64,000 nt of DNA from CAVTWS01 sp963738445 (GTDB taxonomy: Bacteria; Actinomycetota; Acidimicrobiia; Acidimicrobiales; SHLQ01): the NCBI GenBank assembly GCA_963738445.1, contig CAVTWS010000004.1, positions 372,001 through 436,000 of the forward strand, given 5' to 3'. The notes beneath the pieces were generated by a model that worked only from the letters and a program-made list of their open reading frames with translations, was not told where the DNA came from and made no database searches. This document shows, in pieces, positions 43,097 through 51,496 of this stretch. The translations under genes and the position numbers were made by a program. Each line of letters begins with the position of its first letter. The first letter of the stretch is position 1.

Positions 43097-43602
43097 CAGA
43101 CGCTCGGTGGGCCGGCCAGGCCGTCGACGATCTCGGTGGACGGGAGCGCCCGGATCAGCCTTGGCGGCCCCACGACCTTGCTGCTCCGGCTGCCGCCACC
43201 GAGAACGATGCGGGTCCTGGTCATCACCTGGGCATCGATCCAGACCGGCACGTCGGCGGGGAGCGCGAACGGGGTCACGCCGCCGATCATCATGCCGGTG
43301 AGGGCGACGGTGTCGTCGGCGTTGGCGAAGGATGCCTTGCGGGTGCCGAGACGGCGACGGACCACTCCGTTGACGTCGAGCCGGGTGTGGGCGAGGACCA
43401 CGCACGCGGCATAGCGGGGTGGGTCGGCTGATCCTCCTCTGGACCGGCCGACGACGATGATGGTGTTGGCGGAATCCTCGGCGGCGTACCCGTACGCCTC
43501 GCAGAACGCAGTGGTGTCGGCAAGATCGGGGTCGCACGGGTTGATCTCGTGGTCGATGCCGAGGCGGGCCAGGGTCTCCTGGATACGTCGTTCGGGGTCC
43601 AT
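43096..43602 (-). CDS. YbaK/ProX-type aminoacyl-tRNA deacylase
   Basis: A 168-aa protein of the YbaK/EbsC fold, which removes wrongly attached amino acids from tRNA. Marks: ANTIIVVGRSRGG with cysteine-containing ACVVLAHTRLDVNGVVRRRLG, then the conserved lysine of RKASFANADDTVALTGMMIGGVTPFALP and the end WIDAQVMTRTRIVLGGGSRSSKV. ATG 43602 is set by a -10 TACGCT eight bases upstream. Confidence 0.88.
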   Translation of the reverse strand: MDPERRIQETLARLGIDHEINPCDPDLADTTAFCEAYGYAAEDSANTIIVVGRSRGGSADPPRYAACVVLAHTRLDVNGVVRRRLGTRKASFANADDTVALTGMMIGGVTPFALPADVPVWIDAQVMTRTRIVLGGGSRSSKVVGPPRLIRALPSTEIVDGLAGPPSV

Positions 43603-43610
43603 CGACGGGC

Positions 43611-43616
43611 AGCGTA
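43611..43616 (-). promoter_or_regulatory. -10 TACGCT for a leaderless start at 43602
   Basis: On the minus strand TACGCT is followed by 8 nt and ATG 43602. Confidence 0.6.
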
Positions 43617-43663
43617 CCGGTGACCCGGGCGCTGGTCTTTTCCACTCTCTCTCACCAGACGCG

Positions 43664-43669
43664 TAACAT
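43664..43669 (+). promoter_or_regulatory. -10 TAACAT for a leaderless start at 43676
   Basis: TAACAT is followed by 6 nt and ATG 43676. It is divergent from the promoter at 43611, with 47 bp between the two hexamers. Confidence 0.6.
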
Positions 43670-43675
43670 CGGCGC

Positions 43676-44716
43676 ATGACGCTTCCTTCCACGATGCGGG
43701 CGGTGGTGTACCGGGGTGCCTCCGACATGGCGGTGGAGACCGTGCCCGTCCCCGAGCTCGGACCGGACGGCGTGCTGGTCCGGGTGTCGCGGTGCGGGGT
43801 GTGCGGGAGCGATGTCCACCTCGTGACCGACGGCTTCGCTCGACCCGGGTCGATCCTGGGCCACGAGTGGTCCGGGGAGGTCGTGGCGGTGGGCCCCGAT
43901 GCCGACCCATCGATGATCGGATGGCGCGTGGTGTCGGCGGGCGATGCCTCCTGCGGGACGTGCCGGGCGTGCCGGCGAGGCCGTTCCACGGTGTGCCGGG
44001 ATCGCCCCGCCGTGGATCACCTCGCCTTCACGGGCGCATACGCCGAGTACTTCGTGACCACCGCGAAGCGGGTGCTGCGGGTGCCCGACTCCGTGAGCGA
44101 TCGCGCCGCCGCGCTCACCGAGCCGCTGGCGGTCGCACTTCACGGCGTCAACGTCGCCCAGGTGGAGGCCGCCGACCGCGTGCTCGTCACCGGGGCCGGC
44201 CCCATCGGTCTGCTCACGGTCGCCGCTCTGGCGCAACGCGGGGTGAGCCGCATCGTGGTCAGTGAACCGTCGCCGACCCGCCGCGAGCGAGCCCTCGCGG
44301 CCGGCGCCTCGCGGGCGGTGGCGCCGGAGGAGTTGGAGCGACCGGCGAACGGCCTCCAGCCCGTCGCCGATCCGTACGATGTCGTGATCGAGTGCAGCGG
44401 CAACCTGAGGGCCGTGACCGGAGGGCTGGAGCAGCTCGACTGGGGCGGCACGCTCGTCCTCGTCGGCACCGGCAACCCGGACATGCCGCGGCTGAACCAC
44501 ATCCGTCTGATGGTCATGGAACTCACCATCACCGCTGCGTTCAACCACGATCACGATGGGTTCGAGCGGGCCCTCGCACTGCTGGGATCCGGAGCGATCC
44601 CGGTCGACGCCGTGCTCGGGACCCGCGACATTCCGCTGTCGGAGGTGCTCGCCGTGGTCACCGAGACCGCCGCTGGCCGCGGTGACGGCAAGGTTCTGGT
44701 CGACCCCTGGGCCTGA
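43676..44716 (+). CDS. Zinc-dependent medium-chain dehydrogenase
   Basis: A 346-aa MDR enzyme. The catalytic zinc ligands are in RCGVCGSDVH and LGHEWSGEVV. The structural zinc cysteines are in SCGTCRACRRGRSTVC. The NAD(P) loop is VTGAGPIGLLTV. The pattern resembles threonine/sorbitol/butanediol dehydrogenases, but the substrate cannot be named. It is a single gene with a leaderless promoter. Confidence 0.9.
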   Translation: MTLPSTMRAVVYRGASDMAVETVPVPELGPDGVLVRVSRCGVCGSDVHLVTDGFARPGSILGHEWSGEVVAVGPDADPSMIGWRVVSAGDASCGTCRACRRGRSTVCRDRPAVDHLAFTGAYAEYFVTTAKRVLRVPDSVSDRAAALTEPLAVALHGVNVAQVEAADRVLVTGAGPIGLLTVAALAQRGVSRIVVSEPSPTRRERALAAGASRAVAPEELERPANGLQPVADPYDVVIECSGNLRAVTGGLEQLDWGGTLVLVGTGNPDMPRLNHIRLMVMELTITAAFNHDHDGFERALALLGSGAIPVDAVLGTRDIPLSEVLAVVTETAAGRGDGKVLVDPWA

Positions 44717-44742
44717 ACGTGGCCGTCGGGCCGGCCAGGCCC
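44709..44742. terminator. Possible bidirectional terminator
   Basis: GGGCCTG (44709-44715) pairs with CAGGCCC (44736-44742), and the loop contains a GGCC/GGCC inner pairing. It lies at the end of the dehydrogenase gene and before the end of the convergent M28 peptidase gene. It is moderately weak. Confidence 0.35.
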
Positions 44743-44753
44743 CGGCTTCCCGG

Positions 44754-46082
44754 TCAGTCGAGGAAACCGTCGCAGTCGGATTGGGTGAGGGCATCGACGA
44801 GCTGTACCGATCCGGCCAGCAGACCGGCGATGTCGGCATCGTCGAAGGCCTCGGCCCCATCCGCGACCGCCGCGGCCATCTGGGTGCGGAAGTCGTCGTA
44901 GAAGACGACGACGCTGTCCGGGAACAGGCCGAGGTCGGGTTCGACGGCGATGAGCACGTCGTTCATGGCGGCGGCGTCGTCGAACGTGGCGATCGGTGCT
45001 GCCGGGTCGATCACGGGGGGTGTGTCGGTATTCATGAGGTCGCGGGTGAGCGCTTCCCCGGTGGCGATCTGCTGGCCGAGCTTGTCGAAGTCGACGATGG
45101 TGAGGTCGTCACCGGTGGTGTGGTAGCAGGGGCCGTTGGCATCGGTGAAGAAGACAGACGGAACGCCGGCGGCGACGAAGACGGCGTGGTCGCTGCGACC
45201 CTGGCCGAACAGCAGGCTGAGGTCGACGGTGTCGAGCGACGACGCTGCGGTCGCCGCGGTGGCGGCGTCGATCAGAGGCGGGCCGCCGGTCTCGGCGCCG
45301 ACCATGATCGTCGTGTTGGCCAGCGCGGGTGAGAGGTTGGCACCCTGGATGTCGAAGTTGACGTACCCGATGATCGATTCGAGGGGGCGGGGCGGCGCGG
45401 CGACAAACGCCGCCGAACCGAGAAGGTTGTCCTCCTCGCTGTCCCACAACGCCAGGATGATCGAGCGGCGGGGGGCGTCGGGGCTGGCGGCGATGGAGCG
45501 CCCGATCTGAAGGACGGCGGCGACACCGGCTGCGTTGTCGGTGGCGCCGTTGCAGATCGTGTCGGCGTCGTCGAGGGAGAGGCAGTCGCTGCCGAGGTGG
45601 TCGTAATGGGCGCCGACGACTACGAACTCGTCGGCCAGGTCGGTGCCGGGGATGAGTGCCAGCACGTTGGTGCCGTTGTCGAACGGCGCCAGGTAGGCGG
45701 CGCGGTCTCCGGCCTCGCCATCGAGCGGCTGGGCGAACTGGACGAATTCGTCGATCAGCGCCTCGCGGGCGGCCTCGCCGAACTCGGTGAGGTTGTCGCG
45801 ACCGCCGAGCTCGTCGGCGGCGAGGGTGGCGACGATCTGCCCGTAGTCGGGCACCTCGATCCCGTCCGTCGCGGCGGTGGTCGTGGTCTCGGGCGGAGCG
45901 GTCGTCGTCGTCGCTGGGTCGTCGTCGGCGGGGGCGGTGGTCGTGGCGGCGATGTCGGCCGTGGTGGTGGTCTCGGCCGGCGCGTCGGAGGCGTCGGCGT
46001 CGTCATCGTCGTCTCCGCAGGACGCAAGGAGGAGGGCGGCGAGTACGAGCGGGGCGATTCGGGTGAGTGCGTGACGGGCCAT
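44754..46082 (-). CDS. M28-family aminopeptidase, lipoprotein
   Basis: A 442-aa secreted peptidase. The start ATG 46082 follows a GGAGGT site and gives a lipoprotein signal (RHALTRIAPLVLAALLLASC). After the cysteine come five aspartates and a Thr/Ala-rich linker. The metal ligands of clan MH are in order: VGAHYDHLG (H), ATDNAAGVAAV (D), WDSEEDNLLGS (EE), VNFDIQG (D) and CYHTTGDD (H). It should remove N-terminal residues from peptides outside the membrane. It converges with the dehydrogenase gene. Confidence 0.9.
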   Translation of the reverse strand: MARHALTRIAPLVLAALLLASCGDDDDDADASDAPAETTTTADIAATTTAPADDDPATTTTAPPETTTTAATDGIEVPDYGQIVATLAADELGGRDNLTEFGEAAREALIDEFVQFAQPLDGEAGDRAAYLAPFDNGTNVLALIPGTDLADEFVVVGAHYDHLGSDCLSLDDADTICNGATDNAAGVAAVLQIGRSIAASPDAPRRSIILALWDSEEDNLLGSAAFVAAPPRPLESIIGYVNFDIQGANLSPALANTTIMVGAETGGPPLIDAATAATAASSLDTVDLSLLFGQGRSDHAVFVAAGVPSVFFTDANGPCYHTTGDDLTIVDFDKLGQQIATGEALTRDLMNTDTPPVIDPAAPIATFDDAAAMNDVLIAVEPDLGLFPDSVVVFYDDFRTQMAAAVADGAEAFDDADIAGLLAGSVQLVDALTQSDCDGFLD

Positions 46083-46120
46083 GGCAGGACCTCCAAGGGT
46101 CGACTGCGTGCGAGTGTAGG

Positions 46121-47593
46121 TCACTCGTCGTGTTCGGCCCGTCGGGCGATCTCACGCAGCATGGGGCTGAAGACCAGCCGGTGGAACGGCACGAGGGCGG
46201 CCCAGTACACCCGCCCGAACAGGCCGCGGGGCACGAACCGGGCCCGTTGCTCGACAAAGGTCGTGCCGTTCTCTGCGGGGCCGATGTTCCACTGCAACCA
46301 GGCGTCGCCGGGCAGCCGCATCTCCGCCCGGAGGCGCAGCAACGTCGGTCGTTCCAGGGTCTCGACCCGCCAGAAGTCGAGGGCGTCGCCGATGCGGAGC
46401 CGGTCGGGGTGGCGGCGACCGCGTCGAAGGCCGATGCCGCCGATGAGGCGATCGAACAAGCCTCGCACGTGCCACAGGGAGTGGGCGACGAACCAGCCCC
46501 GGTCGCCACCGATGCCTTCGATGACGGCGAAGATCCGTTCGGGCGAGGCGTCGACGAACCGTTGCTGAAGGTCCTCGAACACGGTGCCGCCGGACCAGTC
46601 CGGGTCGGTGGGCATGGGATCGGCCGGGGTGCGGCCGTAGAGCTCGGCGTCGGCCCAGCTGGTCGTCACGTCGAGATCGGCCACCCGACGCAAGGCGAGC
46701 TGCACAGCCCGGCGATACGGGATCGGGTGGTGGGGGACGATGTCGTCGATCGTGTGGTCCGTCATGACGACGTCGTTGACGAGGCTGGCGACGAGGGGCC
46801 GCGCGAGGTCGGTCGGGAGCGGGGTCACAAGGCCGATCCAGCGCGACGACAACGACGGCGACAGCACCGGCACGGGGACGATGAAACGATGTCTCAGGCC
46901 GGCTTCCTCGGCGAAGATACGCATCATGTCCCGGTAGGTGAGCACGTCGGGTCCGCCGATCTGCAGGATGCGGCCGAACGAGGCCTCGTTGCGTCCGACC
47001 GCGAGCAGATAGTGGAGGACATCCCGGACGGCGATCGGTTGGCATCGGGTGTGAACCCAGCGAGGGGTCACCATCACCGGTAGCACCTCGACCAGGTGAC
47101 GCAGCATCTCGAACGAGGCGCTGCCCGAGCCGATCACGACCGCGGCTCGCAGTTCGGTCACGGGGACGGGGCCGGCGGCCAACACCTGGCCCACCTCGTG
47201 GCGGCTGGTGAGGTGGGGTGACAGGTCGTCGCCATGCTCGTCGCCCAAGCCGCCGAGGTACACGATCTGGGTCACTCCGGCCTCTGCCGCGGCTCGGGCG
47301 ACATGGGCGGCGCCGTCACGGTCCCGGGCCTGCCAGTTGCCGTTTCCGCCGATGGAGTGCACCAGGTAGTACACGACATCGACGTCCACGAACGCCGACT
47401 CCAGCGACTCGGGGTCGAGGACATCGCCCGGCACGACATCGACGTCGTTGCGCCACGTTTCGGCCGATAGTTTGGCGGGCCGCCTGGCCAGGCAGCGCAC
47501 CCGTTGCCCAGCCTCGACGAGCTCGCCCACCAGGCGCCGACCGACGTAACCGGTCGCTCCGATCACGAGGACGATGCCCGGTGGTGTAGTCAT
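46121..47593 (-). CDS. NAD(P)-binding SDR fused to DUF2867 domain
   Basis: A 490-aa protein. Residues 1-290 are an atypical SDR like NmrA/YbjT (VIGATGYVGRRLV, VYYLVHSIGG, GSGSASFEMLRHLVEVLPVM). Residues 310-490 are a DUF2867 domain (FEDLQQRFVDASPERIFAVI, LRIGDALDFWRVETLE, WNIGPAENGTTFVEQRARF, PFHRLVFSPMLREI). The two-domain form is common in Actinobacteria. The substrate is unknown. It lies 38 bp upstream of the M28 gene on the same strand and 131 bp from the divergent GGDEF-EAL gene. Confidence 0.85.
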   Translation of the reverse strand: MTTPPGIVLVIGATGYVGRRLVGELVEAGQRVRCLARRPAKLSAETWRNDVDVVPGDVLDPESLESAFVDVDVVYYLVHSIGGNGNWQARDRDGAAHVARAAAEAGVTQIVYLGGLGDEHGDDLSPHLTSRHEVGQVLAAGPVPVTELRAAVVIGSGSASFEMLRHLVEVLPVMVTPRWVHTRCQPIAVRDVLHYLLAVGRNEASFGRILQIGGPDVLTYRDMMRIFAEEAGLRHRFIVPVPVLSPSLSSRWIGLVTPLPTDLARPLVASLVNDVVMTDHTIDDIVPHHPIPYRRAVQLALRRVADLDVTTSWADAELYGRTPADPMPTDPDWSGGTVFEDLQQRFVDASPERIFAVIEGIGGDRGWFVAHSLWHVRGLFDRLIGGIGLRRGRRHPDRLRIGDALDFWRVETLERPTLLRLRAEMRLPGDAWLQWNIGPAENGTTFVEQRARFVPRGLFGRVYWAALVPFHRLVFSPMLREIARRAEHDE

Positions 47594-47724
47594 GGGCTCC
47601 AGCCTGCCGCCGAGAGCGGGGTTCCGTCGCGGGCATCGTGGCGATCACATTCAGGGCCGAATGACCCGTCCAATGATCCGATCAGCCCGTCAAGACAGGT
47701 CGGCGGAATGCCGATTCACGGGGC

Positions 47725-50265
47725 GTGACCAAGGGTCGGGAGCTCACTCGTCGTCGCCGCTGGCGACTGCTCGGGTATCTTCCCGCGATCGCCGTGCTCG
47801 TCGTCGGTGCCGCGGGTGGCGATCGAGTGGCCGACGAGTTGGACGAGAACGCTCGCTTCGAAGCGCAGGGGCGGTTCGAGGAGACGACGGACCGGGTGGT
47901 GCGGGCGATCGATCAGGACCTCGAGAACTACATCACTGACCTGAACGACATCGCCACGTTCACCGGCATCCATGACCCGCCGACGCCGGATGACTTCGAC
48001 TGGTTCGTCGAGCAGTCTCGTTACCTCGACCCCGAGTCACGGCAGCTGCTCATCTACATCGAGCGGGTGGAGACCGATGAGCTGCTCGACGTCACCCTGC
48101 GCGAGCAGCAGATGATCGGTCCGGACGTGCTCCCGCTTTCGCTGCACTACGGCACCGACGGTCCGATGATGTTCATCACCCGGACCAAGGGCCAGCTCCC
48201 GACCGATCCCGTCATCCCGATGATCGACGTGAGTGCGTTGCCCCGGGCGAGGGAGGCGCTCGAGCAGGCAGCGAGGCTGAACAATCCGGTCCCCCTTGAT
48301 CTCGATGCCGCGTTCGCCGAGATAGTGGATCCGAGTGGAGCGGTGGCGACGTCGCTCGACATCGACATCGAAGCCGTGATGGCGCCGGTCCTCGAGTACG
48401 TCGGCGCCAGCGACGATTCGACCGAGGAGTTCGGCTACGCGCTGATCATGCCGGTGCACTCCGAACGCTACGACCCGGCCGTGTCGGGCTGGATCGTCGG
48501 CGGCCTCGATCCGCCGTATCTGCTGACAGCGTTCTCCCAGGAGCTCGGGATATCGGTGCGGCTGGCTGACGGCGGCCCGCTCGTCGCCGCAACCGACCCG
48601 CCCGCCGAGGTCGGCCATCGGTCGCTCGACCGGTTCGAGAGCGGAGGCCTCGAGTTCGAGGTGGAGATCGAGGCCGGGCGACTGTTCGGTCTCCCGGCGG
48701 GCGGCACATCGACGTCGGGCGTGACCCGTGCGGCCGGCTACTTCGTCGCCGGCCTGCTGGCGCTGGTGCTCGGTCTGCGCACGATGCTCGGGGCTCGTAC
48801 AGAGGAGATCCGCGACGAACTCGACACCACGTCGCACCGGGCTCGACACGATCCCCTGACCGGTTTGCTCAACCGCGCGGCCATGCGGGAGGTCGTCCAG
48901 TCATTGTGCATCAAACGGAGCGACGGGATGATCGGGCTGCTGTTCATCGATCTCGACCGACTCAAGATCGTGAACGACAGCCTGGGTCACTCCGTGGGCG
49001 ACACCGTGTTGCAGGCAGCGGCCGAACGGCTCCAAGAGGCGGTGGGCGATGTCGGCATCCTGAGCCGCTTCGGTGGTGACGAGTTCGTCGTTGTGGTGGA
49101 CCAGCTGGGATCGGTGGACGAGGCGGTGGCGCTCGCCCGGCAGCTCGTGGTGGCCCTGAACCCGCCACTGCGGACGAGCCAGCTGGAGTTGTCGTTGACC
49201 GCGAGTGTCGGCATCGCCTGCGCGTACGGGGCGGAGGCGGATTCCGAGACGCTGGTTCGTGACGCCGATGCCGCCATGTACGAGGCCAAGGCGGCGGGGG
49301 GCAACGGGTACGCGGTGTTCGACGAGACCCTGCGGGAGCGGGTGACGGACCGGTTGCAGCTGGAGAACGCCTTGCGGTCAGCCATCGGTGGCGAGGAGCT
49401 GGAGGTGTACTTCCAGCCCATCGTCGATGTCGACGAGGATCGCATCGTGTCGGTGGAGGCCCTGGTCCGGTGGGATCGAGGTGACCTCGGCATGGTTGGG
49501 CCGCTGCGGTTCCTCCCGGTGGCGAACGAGACGGGCATGATCGTGCAGATCGGCGAGATCGTCGCCGACCGAGCGTGTGCGATGGCGGCGCAGATGCGCG
49601 AGTTCGGCGCCGAGCATCCGATCGGGGTGGCCATCAACCTGTCCGAGCGGGAGCTCCTGGCGCCCCGGGTCGTGGAGCGAGTCGGCGCCGCGCTGGCCCG
49701 CCACGGGGTGTCCCCGGACCTGCTGACCATCGAGATCAACGAGGACGTAGTGGTCGACGGCCACGGCCGGACGCTCGACGTGCTGCGCATGCTGGAGCAC
49801 CTGGGCGTGAGGCTGGCCATCGACGACTTCGGCACCGGCTTGTCGTCGCTCGGGCATGTGAAGCGGCTGGAGATGGTGTCGACGATCAAGATCGACAAGA
49901 CGTTCGTGGTCGACATCGACATCGACGAGGCCGATCAGGCCATCGTGTCCGCGGTGGTGGCCATGTCGGCCACACTCGGGCACGACGTGGTGGCCGAAGG
50001 CGTGGAGCGGCCGGAGCAGCAGGAGATGCTGCGACGCCTCGGGGTGCGGCTGATGCAAGGACACCGGTGGTCGAAGGCGGTGCCGGCGGAGCAGATGCTG
50101 GCCCTGCTGGAGCGCAGGCCGGTCGGCGGATCAGTGCTCTCTCATGCGGGTCACGAGGGCGACGAGCTGACCATGGAGCTCGCCGGCGTCGGCGTCGTGG
50201 CTCCACCCGTGACCGGCGAAGATGCGGTCGAAACGCACGTTGGAGGCGGCCAGCCGGTCGAGTGA
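47725..50265 (+). CDS. CHASE-GGDEF-EAL cyclic-di-GMP enzyme
   Basis: An 846-aa membrane protein. A helix (LLGYLPAIAVLVVGAAGG) is followed by a CHASE-type outside sensor domain at about 35-330 and a second helix (AAGYFVAGLLALVLGL). The GGDEF domain has the intact motif at 450-454 (SRFGGDEFVVV). The EAL domain has EAL at 578-580 (VEALVRW), IEINEDVV, IDDFGTGLSSLGHV and IKIDKTFV. Both active sites look intact, so it could make and break c-di-GMP. The last 135 bp overlap the convergent metallo-beta-lactamase gene. GTG 47725 is the start. Confidence 0.93.
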   Translation: MTKGRELTRRRRWRLLGYLPAIAVLVVGAAGGDRVADELDENARFEAQGRFEETTDRVVRAIDQDLENYITDLNDIATFTGIHDPPTPDDFDWFVEQSRYLDPESRQLLIYIERVETDELLDVTLREQQMIGPDVLPLSLHYGTDGPMMFITRTKGQLPTDPVIPMIDVSALPRAREALEQAARLNNPVPLDLDAAFAEIVDPSGAVATSLDIDIEAVMAPVLEYVGASDDSTEEFGYALIMPVHSERYDPAVSGWIVGGLDPPYLLTAFSQELGISVRLADGGPLVAATDPPAEVGHRSLDRFESGGLEFEVEIEAGRLFGLPAGGTSTSGVTRAAGYFVAGLLALVLGLRTMLGARTEEIRDELDTTSHRARHDPLTGLLNRAAMREVVQSLCIKRSDGMIGLLFIDLDRLKIVNDSLGHSVGDTVLQAAAERLQEAVGDVGILSRFGGDEFVVVVDQLGSVDEAVALARQLVVALNPPLRTSQLELSLTASVGIACAYGAEADSETLVRDADAAMYEAKAAGGNGYAVFDETLRERVTDRLQLENALRSAIGGEELEVYFQPIVDVDEDRIVSVEALVRWDRGDLGMVGPLRFLPVANETGMIVQIGEIVADRACAMAAQMREFGAEHPIGVAINLSERELLAPRVVERVGAALARHGVSPDLLTIEINEDVVVDGHGRTLDVLRMLEHLGVRLAIDDFGTGLSSLGHVKRLEMVSTIKIDKTFVVDIDIDEADQAIVSAVVAMSATLGHDVVAEGVERPEQQEMLRRLGVRLMQGHRWSKAVPAEQMLALLERRPVGGSVLSHAGHEGDELTMELAGVGVVAPPVTGEDAVETHVGGGQPVE

Positions 50266-51003
50266 GTTGATCTGCTCGGCCCACGAGTACCAGCAGGCAT
50301 CGCGAAAGGCGTGCAGGGTCTCGCGGCGGGGGTTCCACGAGAGCGAGTCGCCGGTGAACAGCAAGTGACCGTCGACCAAGTAGAGCACGCTGCCCTTGGT
50401 GTGGCCGGGAACGGGTAGGGCGAGCACGCCATCGGTGAGCTCGGTTGCGTCGGTCCCGGTGAGGAGGTCCGTGGCGAACGGCGCCGCCCGGGCATCGTCC
50501 CCGTGTATCCACACCCGAGCGCCGAAGTGCGCGGCGTAGCGCTCGGCGTCGGCCACGTCGTCCTGGTGCGAGAGCAGCACGTGGGTCACCCCGCCGAGCT
50601 CCTCCACAGGGCCGACCACGTCACGAGTCCAGCGGGGTGCGTCGATCATCAGGTTCCCGCCCGGCCGAACCGCAAGGTACGAATGAGCGCCGAAGGAGGA
50701 GCGGGCGTTGTGGCCCAGGCGGTACACGCCGTCGCCCAGGTCCTGCGGGAAGGGCAGCTGGGGCGGCCGCCGGTCGGTGACATGGCCGACCGAGCGGGTG
50801 GGGCACACGTCCACGGCCCGCCAGGCCATCTCCAACTCCTCGGGGGTCGAAGGCTGGCGGACGAAGACCGACACGCCGTCGCCCGGGTTGCGCCCGATCA
50901 GCCCGGGCGCCACCTGCCGAGCGGCGTCGCAGTCGATGCACCGCGTGTCGACGAACCACGGCCCCGGTGCCCCCGCCGGATGGCGATCCTGCAAGCGAGC
51001 CAT
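50131..51003 (-). CDS. Metallo-beta-lactamase fold protein with ferredoxin-like N-domain
   Basis: A 290-aa protein. Residues 15-75 look like a small ferredoxin domain (FVDTRCIDCDAARQVAP, then VDVCPTRSVG); three cysteines are visible where four would be needed for a 4Fe-4S cluster. The lactamase part has LLSHQDDVADAERY in place of the usual HxHxDH, then LPVPGHTKGSVLYLV, LLFTGDSLSW and FAGHGWSHDAD. It is likely a hydrolase or a degenerate relative. ATG 51003 is set by a leaderless promoter. Confidence 0.82.
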   Translation of the reverse strand: MARLQDRHPAGAPGPWFVDTRCIDCDAARQVAPGLIGRNPGDGVSVFVRQPSTPEELEMAWRAVDVCPTRSVGHVTDRRPPQLPFPQDLGDGVYRLGHNARSSFGAHSYLAVRPGGNLMIDAPRWTRDVVGPVEELGGVTHVLLSHQDDVADAERYAAHFGARVWIHGDDARAAPFATDLLTGTDATELTDGVLALPVPGHTKGSVLYLVDGHLLFTGDSLSWNPRRETLHAFRDACWYSWAEQINSLDRLAASNVRFDRIFAGHGWSHDADAGELHGQLVALVTRMREH

Positions 51004-51009
51004 GTGGTC

Positions 51010-51015
51010 AGACTA
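51010..51015 (-). promoter_or_regulatory. -10 TAGTCT for a leaderless start at 51003
   Basis: On the minus strand TAGTCT is followed by 6 nt and ATG 51003. Confidence 0.55.
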
Positions 51016-51072
51016 GGGGCGGGCGAGGTTGTGACTCGCCGAGACGGACGGCAGAATGGTGCTCCACCACGT

Positions 51073-51149
<77 letters not shown>

Positions 51150-51164
51150 ACATAAGTCCAGGTC

Positions 51165-51196
51165 AGAAGGGGTCTCGCCCAGGCGAGGCCCCTTCT
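51165..51196 (+). terminator. Terminator-like hairpin after tRNA-fMet
   Basis: AGAAGGGG-T-CTCGC / GCGAG-G-CCCCTTCT forms a 14-bp stem (one T-G wobble) with a CCAG loop, 15 bp after the tRNA. Confidence 0.75.
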
Positions 51197-51205
51197 CCGT
51201 TCTGG

Positions 51206-51226
51206 AAAATCTCACAAAAATCTCAC
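51206..51226. repeat. AAAATCTCAC direct repeat, possible integrase arm sites
   Basis: Two copies of AAAATCTCAC (51206-51215 and 51217-51226) are spaced 11 bp apart, so they lie on the same face of the helix. They are strikingly AT-rich for this genome and lie 57 bp beyond the tRNA. Tyrosine integrases bind short repeats of this sort beside the core site; that role is inferred. Confidence 0.4.
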
Positions 51227-51496
51227 GGCAGGTCGCGACGGTCGCGCGAAGTCTCCCGGCGAATCTCATCAACTCGACAGCGCTTCTGAATCTGACACCC
51301 GTGAAGCTGACGAGGCGCACCCACCACGTGTGACCTGCCGACGCAGCTCGGAGGATCCCCCTGGGGCCGATATGCGGGCGGGCTGGAGCATTCGGAGATT
51401 CGGTGCGCGAGCCTTGGAACGTCTTTGGCGTTCCTGTTGGCCGTGTGCGGCTCGCCGTCGTGTGGCGTGCAGCCGCGCGCCGGGAGACGGCGGCCC
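51227..51496. other. Non-coding gap between att-like region and the PHP-ATPase gene
   Basis: About 270 bp with no supported gene on either strand, lower in G+C than its surroundings in places. I see only the short inverted motif GTCGCGACGGTCGCGCG near 51230-51247. It would be the left end of the element next to the tRNA. Confidence 0.4.

Noticed and set aside
51165..51196. attL core in the hairpin after the tRNA
   Set aside because: It is a symmetrical terminator-like stem, and no second copy is in the window.
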